64,000 nt of DNA from Strobilurus pachycystidiatus (taxonomy: Eukaryota > Basidiomycota > Agaricomycetes > Agaricales > Physalacriaceae), in assembly GCA_019915135.1 (NCBI GenBank), contig JAHLMK010000005.1, forward strand, positions 2,170,001 to 2,234,000. The letters are read 5' to 3'. The notes under the pieces are model-generated. The model had not been told where the DNA came from, ran no database searches, and was given only the letters and a program-made list of their open reading frames with translations. This document shows positions 26,132-34,754 of this stretch, in pieces. The position numbers and the translations under genes are program-made. Each line of letters starts with the position of its first letter. The stretch's first letter is position 1.

Positions 26132-28392
26132 TTACTGCCCAGTCTCTGCCCCAACGCTATTCCAAAATGCACACCTTTCAAGTATCGCACTGGACGTACT
26201 AAACGTATGGATCAGCGGATCCCCCGCCTCCGTCTTGTTGAACAACATCTCAATGCGATCTCCGTCATACACATACTGGTTCCATGCTGGCGTAATAGTT
26301 GGCTGGAACGTGTTGTTTGGGTCCAGCGACATCACTACCGCCATGAATGATTCAGAGAACGCGTCGAGGAAGTCGGTGTTGTTGTATGCGCGGACGTTGT
26401 TCCTATTGGAAACCTTGTAAGATGGTGCTCCTCAGGTATGGCGGAGAGCGGCGCACGTACGAGTAATAGTAGTAGGGAATGTCATTACCGTGCTCCGCTG
26501 GTGGGATCGCGAATTGGCTCTAGATGGAACACAGAATTGAGACCGAAAGTCGATTGAAAGCGCCGATGCCATACCTTGAACGCCGATCCTTGAAATGCTT
26601 GTAGCAGATAGTATGTTGGGCAGACAAAGATTGCTGGAATCAATCATGAATCGCTGCGAGTCAGCATGCTTGGAAAGGACATACTTTCACCCATGATGGC
26701 AATGACCTGCGCCACGGCTCCACCGAGACCAGAACCCGCATACAATTGTCTAGCGAGCTGCAAATTTTTGGCACTCAACCGGGGGAACAATTCGGCAAGG
26801 TAATCGGATACGACGACGCTCGTGTTCGCAGTGTTGACGAATATCGAGCCTTCGTCGGTATTGGTGACACCAAGATACGTATGCTGAGCGGACGTATGAG
26901 TGATTGGTGTACTACTAGGATGGAGGAAGAGATCTACGAACCCCATTGACCTTCCTCTGCCTGAGCGCCTCAGTCGGACGTTGTTGGATGAAACTGCCAT
27001 CGACTACTGGGACGAAGACGAAGGTTCCAAAGTAGCCTTCTGGATTCAAAGCTGTGTTGGCCGTCTGCAATGTCGTAGTATCCACCTGTCGAAGACAATG
27101 TAGAGTGTTGTCCGCCGAGGTGCAACTGTGTATCATAACTTATAATCAAGAGGATATCTCGACAAGGCCTGGCGCACTTGGTGATGTCCACAACTTGTCC
27201 ATACCAGAACTATGCAGATAATCGTCCATGAGCACAGTCTAAGTATCAACGTAAACGGACACACCTCGGGAACGGGGTCATTGTAATGGTATTGAGAGGG
27301 TAAGAATGAAGAGCTCGTAATTGCCGCTCTGAAGAGCGGCGGTGTAGTTTTGCCTCCGTTAGCAACGACTTGTTGTAGGACAGAGCCCGCTCCTTGAGAT
27401 GAATCGGATGAGGTACTGTACTCCTCTAGTACGCGATGGGAGGAGAGAACGCTCACCAGCTGATTCGCCCCATATCGTGACACGAGTAGGATCGCCTCCG
27501 AACTTCCTGATCTGAAGAGGAATGTAAACGATGACGATGATCAACCTGTGAAGGAATGAAAAACCAACATGCTTCTGAACCCATTGCAGTGCGTACTGCT
27601 GATCTCCTGAGCGGAAGAACACTCTTAGCACGTCAAAAAGTTAGTGTAGAAGTTACGACTCACTCAGTCCGACGTTAAGGTCCCCGTCTTCCTTAACTGC
27701 TTGTCCGGCCAGGAAACCAAACAGTCCGAGACGGTACTGTATACTGACAGCGACTACACCGTTTCCAGATTGGGTGATCAAATCATCGCCAGAGAAGCCA
27801 AAGGCCGTGCTGTCTCCAGCAATGTAACTGTAGGTGACAACGATTGGTTGGTCCATCCATGATCATTCTCATGCCAATATTATGACTCACCCTCCACCAT
27901 GGATCCACACGACGACCGGCAACGGCTCTGTGATAGCGATAGTACCAGGACTAAACACACTGCGGCGTCGCGTATTGTGAGATGACTCGAAACACGAAGA
28001 TACAGTTTCGCCAACCTAAGAAACAGACAGTCCTCTGAGATCACATTAGTCGCCCTCCTCTTGACAGTTGGGTCAGGATTGGTCTGACTGACGCCATTGC
28101 TTGCCGAAGGACATGCATTGGGTACGACAGTTGCGTTTTGCACCTCCCGGATTGTTGCAGGCTCTTGCGGTTCGCGCCATCTCAAGGAGCCTGCCAAACG
28201 GGATCGAGCAGTGTTCGTGGGATATAGATACTTCGGCTTACCTGTGGGCGGAGCAGCATAGCGTATGCCCAGAAAATGGGTGTTATTGAGGACATAGGCG
28301 CCCTGGTACTTTGCATATCCAAGGTCAACGGTGGGCGGCGTGAGCGGCGATGCGGCAGCACAGAAGGAAAGTGAGGCCAATAGAAGTAACAT
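26132..28392 (-). CDS. Type-B carboxylesterase/lipase, left copy
   Basis: Probable secreted alpha/beta-hydrolase cleaving carboxylic esters. Thirteen exons (minus) from 28392-28242, 28190-28016, 27959-27891, 27827-27664, 27606-27569, 27511-27457, 27392-27265, 27209-27178, 27125-26942, 26883-26685, 26633-26575, 26519-26461 to 26402-26132 give 527 residues in frame. A signal peptide opens the protein (MLLLLASLSFCAAAS). Family marks: YAAPPTG, SEDCLFL, VVWIHGGG (oxyanion hole) and GESAG with nucleophile Ser216; the acid is Glu343 (TNTDEG) and the base His428 (AEHGND). All three catalytic residues are present. The donor of intron 2 (GTTGGC) is weak. It lies convergent to H3. An identical copy is at 34755-37015. 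Confidence 0.9.
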
Positions 28393-29442
28393 GGGTTCCT
28401 CAGTCTTCCTAGCTCAAGTTGTCGACGGCGTTGATATAGTCCTTCGCTATGAGATTTGTTGTCCATCAACTGACCTTCGTTCTCTGTCTGGAGTGAGATA
28501 GTTGCCAAAGGTGGGTGGTGTCATCAAGCAACTGCCTGCACCGAGATCGAAGCACACTGCTTCATGGCGTCAAATGACCGGCGGGTGAGGCGGTTTACTG
28601 CCATCGGTCCGTTAGTCTTCGAGTGATGAGCGACGCGGAAGGCAAAGCCTCTGGATTGAATGTACTGAAGTATCTTCGAGTCTGGGAGTCGACCGATTCT
28701 GTTACATCGTCTGTATCTACTATCATACGCAGAAGAGCGGGATGAGACAATGCGGCAAAGCAGCTGCCGAGATAGGCTCAGACAAATCTCTAAGTGCTGC
28801 TAGATCTCACGTACGTACATGTACAATCTCGGAATTGCCATTGGTACCGCCGTGGGAGATGTCATGAACAGCCCAGTGTTATCTCAACTGCCTTCCGTGG
28901 GCGCGCGGGTCTGTGTTTCGAGCCACCTCAAGATACCTGAGTAGAACAGTCTAAGATGGAAGTTATGATCATGAATATGACCGACCTATCAGTGGAGCAA
29001 TCAGCGCGGACCGAGGAAACGCGTATAACGAAGGCGCCCACAGCACGAGGTGCAATATTATCTGAAAGTTCTACTGTTTTAGTAGTTGGCCGGCGCGTAA
29101 AATATCTGTTCGTCTAGCGGCGTCGGGATTGTGGCCGAAAGAGTCGAAGATTCACCGGCTACACCGGAACGGGACCCCGGCCGATAATAAATTTACCGGT
29201 GACGACCTGTCCTCTTACCCCATCATCATGACCGCTGCAGTCGCGACTCTGCACACACGCGCCTAGATTCCCGGATTCTATTGGCGTGTACTTCGCGCCA
29301 AGTTACTCGACGCCTGCCCATCGAGCGAGACTGCAGGAGACTGCTCCCGACTCTCTGACATCACACATTTGCCCGTTCCAGCCTTTCCCCATATCGTGCC
29401 ACCCAGTGCTCACGAGGCGTCAAAGTTTCACATCGTTCCACC
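28393..29442. promoter_or_regulatory. Divergent intergenic region, left copy
   Basis: 1,050 bp separate the start codons of the minus-strand carboxylesterase and the plus-strand F-box gene, so it should hold both promoters. I see no coding exon. The same sequence recurs at 37016-38065. Confidence 0.5.
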
Positions 29443-29832
29443 ATGACCCTACTCCCACAGGAACTCTTCGACGAAATCATCGACTGGCTGCACGACGACC
29501 CCAGGTCATTAGCAGCAGTTTCTTATACTGCAAGCTGTCTTCGCATTCGCGCACAAGCGGGCATATTTCACGAAGTCAAATTCTGTCTCAGAACTCACTC
29601 GCCAACACGTTTCCTGCCTTTTCTGACAGATTCTCCACACATCCTCCCCCTCGTTCGCTCCCTCCGTCTCGTCGCCTCAGAATTCCCGCCTACCCCAATC
29701 CCCAATGCATGTGGTCACACGCGGGTGTACCTTCACGACGATGAGGCCTTCGGCCAGGTTATCGCGTCCTTGCGCAACGTTCACCGCATCGTGCTGACAG
29801 ACATGATCAAACTCTCACCGCTTGCTCTCTAG
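29443..29832 (+). pseudogene. F-box-like gene truncated by the retroelement
   Basis: Left copy of the gene at 38066. The first 124 codons are the same (from LLPQELFDEIIDWLHDD onward). At 29816 the sequence switches into the Penelope-like element, whose bases add a few codons (SPLAL) before a TAG. The product would keep the F-box-like start but lose about two thirds of the protein, including all the leucine-rich part. It still has the complete duplicated promoter, so a truncated transcript is possible. Confidence 0.9.
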
Positions 29833-30383
29833 CGCGCGTCGTTGGTTCTCGTGTAAAAATTCTTTGAGTTGCTCACGCAAACCGGTTATTCTATTATATA
29901 TTTCGTTCTGTTTGCTATTCACTTAGTCTTTTGATCTGTGTGGTATGGGTTTCGGCCCCTTCTCTGACGAGAGCTACATGTTTTGATCCTCTAAGTGTTA
30001 ATACGACCGGTGTTCTTTATGGACTATAACCGGACCCGTATAACGCGAACTTGTGTATTATTCGATTCAGGGTCGCGTCTTCCCTAGCAGGGACGTGTCT
30101 TTCGGTCTACTCAACGATATATCTTATTCTCAGTCTCCCAAGCGCCGTCGAGCACCCGCTCCGCCGCTGAGAATAGCAACCACATACCCTCTGGCATCGA
30201 CGCGTCGCGTCGCCATGACCGTGGGACTATTATGTAACGTGAATCTTGAGGTCGGAGACCGCTGCCTGATGAGTCTTAACCACAGACGAAACGGAGGATC
30301 ACCGTCGCAGCCGCCATTTCATCGCCATACCCGCTAGATCTCGCGCTCGTCAGCCCGTACTCGCCGCTTTACCCGCCCAAACG
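29816..30383 (+). repeat. Left pseudo-LTR of the Penelope-like element
   Basis: 568 bp matching 34120-34687 at an offset of 4,304 bp with no difference seen. It starts CACCGCTTGCTCTCTAG, which in the right copy is the middle of a hairpin arm, so this end is a truncation point rather than a natural terminus. That fits the usual Penelope arrangement of a partial copy in tandem with a full one. Confidence 0.93.
30261..30311 (+). ncRNA. Hammerhead ribozyme (type I), left copy
   Basis: All parts fit. Stem I: GCTGC 30261-30265 pairs with GCAGC 30307-30311. Core strand CTGATGA is at 30266-30272. Stem II: GTCT 30273-30276 pairs with AGAC 30284-30287 over a 7-nt loop. Core GAA is at 30288-30290. Stem III: ACGG 30291-30294 pairs with CCGT 30302-30305 over a 7-nt loop. 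The cleavage base is C30306 in a GTC triplet. Cutting is predicted between 30306 and 30307. Hammerheads are known from Penelope-like elements of other lineages. Confidence 0.9.
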
Positions 30384-30667
30384 TTCACAAACCTGTTTAA
30401 TCGCTTGTACCCGCCTTTACCCCGTCACCGACCCCCTCACGCGACGACCAGCTCAGCCTGAACGACGACCGCCTAATTCGCGCCCGCCTTTCGCCAAACG
30501 CTCTCTGCTCGTCATCCACGCCCCCTCCGAACCGCTCCGCCCTGGATTCTTCGCCTGGCACGTCCCTGTACGCCTGCTCGCAGTCTGAGCCCGCCTTGCG
30601 TATCCACGAACCCTTCGCACCGCTTCCGTCTTTCCTCTCGCACATCCACTCGCCCGTATATTTTCGT

Positions 30668-31937
30668 ATGCTCGCAAGCATGTCCAAGCACTCTCTCACC
30701 AACAACAAGATGGACGTTGACCCGCCGGCCAACAACTCGGAGGCGCCTTCTAGGCCTCTTAAGCGTGTCCGAGAGAATACTGCCGGAGACCACCATGTGG
30801 CCTCCGCCTCGTACTCGCACGCTACGGCGAGTTCTGCGAAAGCAAACTCGGGGCAAACAGTGGCTTCAATGCCCGCCCGTTGGGCACCTTTCCTTCTGGA
30901 GGTCCCTCCCGTAAACTATCCGGTGCCTGACGCTATGGCGTTCTTCATCCAGTCGTACTCGAACACCATTATGGGGTTCTCCGACCTGGCTAAGACGTTT
31001 GTCAGTGCCCAACGATTGCTCGACCGCTTTAACTCGGAAGCCGAGGGCGATAATATCCCCCAGGTTGTCCTAAGCGCGTTGAAGGTCCCCGCGTTCAAGT
31101 GGCCCGAGTCCTTTAAAGACGAAGGCGTTGAACTCGTAGCGGCGGACCGCGAGACTTTCGACAAGGCGCTTCTCCCTCTGCTCCAAGCCGGTGTTGTCTA
31201 CCAACGCGCGGTCTACGAGGCGAACCTCACGGTCGCGAAGAAGCATGCCAACGCCTGCAAACGCGGCACCCAACTCGCCGTCAAGCTCACCGATTACAGC
31301 AGGACTGTCCTGCCCGGGAGCGATAGCAAGAAATGGGACGCATTTGTGGACGCTGTTGTCAAGGCGTGCACCGAGGAACTCAACGCAATGATTATCAATG
31401 CCCTCGCTCGCGCCACTGCTCAGATGATCGACGCTGAGGCCAAGAAAGCCGCAGTCGCCGAAGCAAATGAGAAGGCAGCTACGACGAAGGGGACGGCGGA
31501 CATTGAGTCCATCGTTTCTGAACAACTGAAGGCCGGCATTGCCGCGCTCAGTACGTCTCTCCCTTCCCTGTGGCATGACAGCCCTTCTGATCTCTCTTTG
31601 ATCTCTCCTTCTAGAGGCCGAACTTCGTGCCCAGGAGAACCCATCGAAGAAGAAGGACTCGAAGGAGAAAGCGAACCCCAAGAGCTCGACCTCCTCGTCG
31701 TCAAACTCCCGCCAGCAACCGGCCGCGTCGTCTTCCTCGAAGAAGACCGGTCAACAGCAGAAAGGAAAGACCGCAAGCGGCAACGCGAACGCGAAGACGA
31801 CGAAGAAAGGAGGAAAAGCCGCCGGGGAAGGAAAAGGAGGCGGAAAGGGAAAGAAGGCCGCGAACTCGAAGACCGACAAGAAGGGGAAAGGCAAAGCCAA
31901 GGCCGGGTCCTCCGACGAGGATCCGGACTCAGACTAG
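30668..31937 (+). CDS. Penelope-like element ORF1, lysine-rich protein
   Basis: Two exons, 30668-31550 and 31615-31937, joined by a 64-nt GT-AG intron, give 401 residues. The N-terminal 300 residues are mostly helical with several alanine/lysine stretches (KKAAVAEANEKAATTKG). After splicing the tail is a lysine/serine/glycine-rich disordered region (KGGGKGKKAANSKTDKKGKG) ending in an acidic SSDEDPDSD. Basic tails of this kind suggest nucleic-acid binding or nuclear import, but I do not recognise a domain. A second in-frame ATG is at 30680. Without splicing, the first-exon frame stays open into the reverse transcriptase, so two products are possible. The role in retrotransposition is unknown. 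Confidence 0.7.
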
Positions 31938-32092
31938 CCCTCCCCCTTGTTCGAGAGCTCCCGCCACATCCCCACCGTGTTTCTACTTGGGTTCGTCCTG
32001 GCACCACGTTTCATCGTAACCGCCCAGCGACTTACCCACCTCTTTTCTTTAGAGCTCCGCTTGCACTGCGCATCCGTTTCGTAACTCTTCGA

Positions 32093-34054
32093 ATGTCTAC
32101 TTTGTTCTATGATACGCGCATTCTGAATCAGACCGTTCATAACTTGACTTCGATGACGCTCACGGCGCCGCAACTGAGAATTTTAGCTATGAACTACAAG
32201 TTCGTCCCTCGCCCATCGTTAACCACGACGAGTGAGGCGAACCGTTCGGTCGATGATTTCATCCGACGCCTACGACTCTCAGTGTCTGCACGGAATTCAC
32301 GTTTCGAACGCTCAGCATACTTAACGGACCCAGACTCTGATAACGGACAACCACGTTATCTACCGGAGTTCCACATTAGTAACCCAGACGCGTCTGGCGA
32401 GCGGCTACTGTTCCACGTTGAACACGCGCTAGAAAACATGAAGAAGCTCATTGAGGTGCACGTACTCGACCGTCGAGCAGTACACGTCCGACCGAATATC
32501 AACCATAAGGAGTTCTCCAAACTCCTTGAGATTCTGAAGTCGAGCGAGCTAATAGCCGTTCCCTCAGACAAAAATCTCGGCCTCTGCGTCGTCTCACGCG
32601 ATTGGTACATGGAATCCGGTCTGAAATTGCTCCTGAACCCGTCCTACCGGGAAGAACTCCCCGACCACGATTTACTTTGCTTCACCCTGGACGTTATCAT
32701 CAGCTGCGCTAGACCTCTGCTCACCACGCAGCAGTTCAAGTGGCTGATGGATCCAATTAAGAAAAATATTTCGAAAGTCCCGGTTCTTAAAGTTATACCC
32801 AAGATACACAAACTTCCGTTATCTGCGCGACCTATCGTCCCAACATTTGACACTTTGTTGGCAAACGCGTCCGCATGGGTTGACTGCCGACTTAAGTCGC
32901 TGCTCCCTCGGTTCCCCTGGATTCTCCCAGACTCGAAAACGTTCTGTCGTCGTATACTTGACGTCCGTTTCGAACCGAACGCAGAATACTGGTTAGTCTC
33001 TGGCGATGTGGTTGCTATGTACCCCAATATCCCTATTGAGGACGGCATCTGCCAAATTGCCGCTATGCTCGACGTGTCGCCGATGCATTTCAAAGACTTA
33101 CGCAGTGCGATGGAACTCTCCGTACTTTCACTCGAGGAACTCACCGTCCTCCTGCTGAGACTCGTACTTGAGTACAATTTCGTGACTTTTAACGGCCGGA
33201 CCTTCAGACAAGTCATCGGTACAGCGATGGGCACAGCCTGTGCACCTACATACGCGAACCTCTTCCTTGCTGGCTACGAAGGTCCTGTTATCGAAGAATT
33301 CGATTCGATGTTACCGTTTTACGGCCGCTTCATTGATGATACATTTGCTATCATCAAAGGCTCACTCACGGACGTCCTTCTTTTCCAAGATAAGTTCGGT
33401 AAACTTCACCCGAACATGAGGATGGAATGGACCCACTCCAAGGTCCATTTGCCCTTTCTCGACGTCCACGTCTCCCTGGATCCTGCTCCAGGGGTGTTAC
33501 TACGCTCACAACGCGTAGTGCTGAACACTCGCGTGTACCAGAAAGTGCTCAATGCATACCTCTACATCCCCTGGAGATCCTGCCACTCAGACGTTTCCAA
33601 ACGTTCGTGGGTTCGTGGCGAGCTCATTCGCTACGTTCGACTCTCTTCCAAAGCCGAGGACTTTGCAAGGATCAGGACTTTATTCTGCCAGCGTCTTCGA
33701 ACGCGAGGATACCCAGGGCGATGGCTTCGAGACGTTCTCTCAACCGTGTCATATGCCGCAGAACGCCCAACGGCGCTCAAGCTGAGACCTCCCAGTAAGC
33801 CTCTCGAGGTGGGAGCCCCCTCAGACCAGCGGTTATATGTGTTGAAGCTCACCCATAATCCAATATGGGACGACATAGATTTCGCCCCCATTTGGCGCCC
33901 ACTTCGAGATGCATGGTACGAGACCGGCTTGGGAAGAGCCGAGGATCGCTTCCTTGCATCGTTCAAGAAACCAGGGTCGCTGGGTGACACGCTTAACAGA
34001 GTTAACCGTGCAACTATTGAAGCCAATCAAGATCCACCTGCAATAGAAGTTTGA
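32093..34054 (+). CDS. Penelope-like reverse transcriptase, endonuclease-free
   Basis: RNA-directed DNA polymerase, 653 residues from the ATG at 32093. Catalytic motifs are in order: motif A SGDVVAMYPNIP (Asp305), motif B GTAMGTACAPTYANLF (around residue 376), motif C GRFIDDTFAI (Asp415, Asp416), then PFLDVHVSL. The three catalytic aspartates are present. A thumb-like region with RLRTRGYPGRWL follows. The protein ends about 90 residues later with no GIY-YIG motif, which separates it from canonical Penelope and matches Coprina/Athena-type proteins. The frame extends open upstream through ORF1 exon 1, so translation might instead start there in unspliced RNA, or from a transcript spliced from 31551 to an acceptor at 32054. 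Confidence 0.9.
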   Translation: MSTLFYDTRILNQTVHNLTSMTLTAPQLRILAMNYKFVPRPSLTTTSEANRSVDDFIRRLRLSVSARNSRFERSAYLTDPDSDNGQPRYLPEFHISNPDASGERLLFHVEHALENMKKLIEVHVLDRRAVHVRPNINHKEFSKLLEILKSSELIAVPSDKNLGLCVVSRDWYMESGLKLLLNPSYREELPDHDLLCFTLDVIISCARPLLTTQQFKWLMDPIKKNISKVPVLKVIPKIHKLPLSARPIVPTFDTLLANASAWVDCRLKSLLPRFPWILPDSKTFCRRILDVRFEPNAEYWLVSGDVVAMYPNIPIEDGICQIAAMLDVSPMHFKDLRSAMELSVLSLEELTVLLLRLVLEYNFVTFNGRTFRQVIGTAMGTACAPTYANLFLAGYEGPVIEEFDSMLPFYGRFIDDTFAIIKGSLTDVLLFQDKFGKLHPNMRMEWTHSKVHLPFLDVHVSLDPAPGVLLRSQRVVLNTRVYQKVLNAYLYIPWRSCHSDVSKRSWVRGELIRYVRLSSKAEDFARIRTLFCQRLRTRGYPGRWLRDVLSTVSYAAERPTALKLRPPSKPLEVGAPSDQRLYVLKLTHNPIWDDIDFAPIWRPLRDAWYETGLGRAEDRFLASFKKPGSLGDTLNRVNRATIEANQDPPAIEV

Positions 34055-34098
34055 CCCGGTTTTTTACACTCAACCGCCTCCACGCACCGAGATCTGCA

Positions 34099-34124
34099 CG
34101 GTGGGGGCCTTTCGGCCCCCACCG
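34099..34124. other. Perfect 11-bp hairpin at the right pseudo-LTR border
   Basis: CGGTGGGGGCC (34099-34109) and GGCCCCCACCG (34114-34124) are exact reverse complements around a TTTC loop. It begins 45 bp after the reverse transcriptase stop codon and straddles the start of the right terminal repeat at 34120. A GC-rich hairpin here could mark the 3' structure read by the element's own enzyme or block the polymerase, which would explain why the left copy is truncated in the middle of its right arm. Confidence 0.8.
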
Positions 34125-34687
34125 CTTGCTCTCTAGCGCGCGTCGTTGGTTCTCGTGTAAAAATTCTTTGAGTTGCTCACGCAAACCGGTTATTCTATTA
34201 TATATTTCGTTCTGTTTGCTATTCACTTAGTCTTTTGATCTGTGTGGTATGGGTTTCGGCCCCTTCTCTGACGAGAGCTACATGTTTTGATCCTCTAAGT
34301 GTTAATACGACCGGTGTTCTTTATGGACTATAACCGGACCCGTATAACGCGAACTTGTGTATTATTCGATTCAGGGTCGCGTCTTCCCTAGCAGGGACGT
34401 GTCTTTCGGTCTACTCAACGATATATCTTATTCTCAGTCTCCCAAGCGCCGTCGAGCACCCGCTCCGCCGCTGAGAATAGCAACCACATACCCTCTGGCA
34501 TCGACGCGTCGCGTCGCCATGACCGTGGGACTATTATGTAACGTGAATCTTGAGGTCGGAGACCGCTGCCTGATGAGTCTTAACCACAGACGAAACGGAG
34601 GATCACCGTCGCAGCCGCCATTTCATCGCCATACCCGCTAGATCTCGCGCTCGTCAGCCCGTACTCGCCGCTTTACCCGCCCAAACG
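34120..34687 (+). repeat. Right pseudo-LTR of the Penelope-like element
   Basis: Direct copy of 29816-30383 with no difference seen. It ends ACCCGCCCAAACG against the host sequence GATATCG. It includes the second hammerhead and forms the natural 3' end of the full unit. Confidence 0.93.
34565..34615 (+). ncRNA. Hammerhead ribozyme (type I), right copy
   Basis: Same parts as the left copy, shifted by 4,304 bp: CTGATGA core at 34570-34576 and predicted cleavage between 34610 and 34611. Cutting at both copies would release a 4,304-nt RNA (30307-34610) that contains ORF1 and the reverse transcriptase. Confidence 0.9.
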
Positions 34688-34754
34688 GATATCGTACACT
34701 GTAAAGACATGCAGAAACCGTTCACACCACAGATGTCTCCACGCCAACTCAAAT

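Larger units (their letters stand above)
26065..29815. repeat. Left copy of the 3.75-kb host duplication
   Basis: It begins 266 bp after the H3 stop codon and ends inside an F-box gene exon, exactly where the retroelement begins. It matches 34688-38438 at a constant offset of 8,623 bp. Every reading frame compared between the copies is the same, and I found no difference by eye. It carries one full carboxylesterase gene, the 1.05-kb divergent promoter region and 373 bp of F-box coding sequence. One extra base (G at 26064 and 34687) is shared at the left junction. Confidence 0.95.
29816..34687 (+). mobile_element. Penelope-like retroelement, Coprina type (no endonuclease)
   Basis: 4,872 bp, made of a 5'-truncated 568-bp piece followed by one full 4,304-bp unit (30384-34687), so the same 568 bp is found at both ends in direct orientation. 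It encodes a spliced lysine-rich ORF1 and a reverse transcriptase with Penelope-type motifs but no GIY-YIG endonuclease, the hallmark of fungal Coprina elements. Each terminal repeat carries a hammerhead ribozyme on the coding strand. Both terminal repeats look identical and the reading frames are open, so the copy is young and possibly active. It lies between two 3.75-kb direct copies of host DNA. Known endonuclease-free members are associated with telomeres; this copy is between genes. Confidence 0.92.

Noticed and set aside
31420..32007. Serine/arginine-rich 195-codon minus-strand frame inside the retroelement
   Set aside because: Antisense shadow of the lysine-rich ORF1 tail; low complexity explains the missing stops.
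30596..34054. One uninterrupted 1,152-codon frame read as a single retroelement polyprotein
   Set aside because: The segment 31551-32092 in this frame has an arginine/glutamate-rich composition unlike a domain, while splicing at 31551/31614 yields a coherent lysine-rich ORF1 ending at 31937. I annotate two ORFs and keep the fusion only as a possible unspliced product.
29816..34687. LTR retrotransposon with 568-bp LTRs
   Set aside because: The repeats lack TG...CA ends, primer-binding and polypurine sites, and the reverse transcriptase motifs are of Penelope type with no protease, RNase H or integrase.
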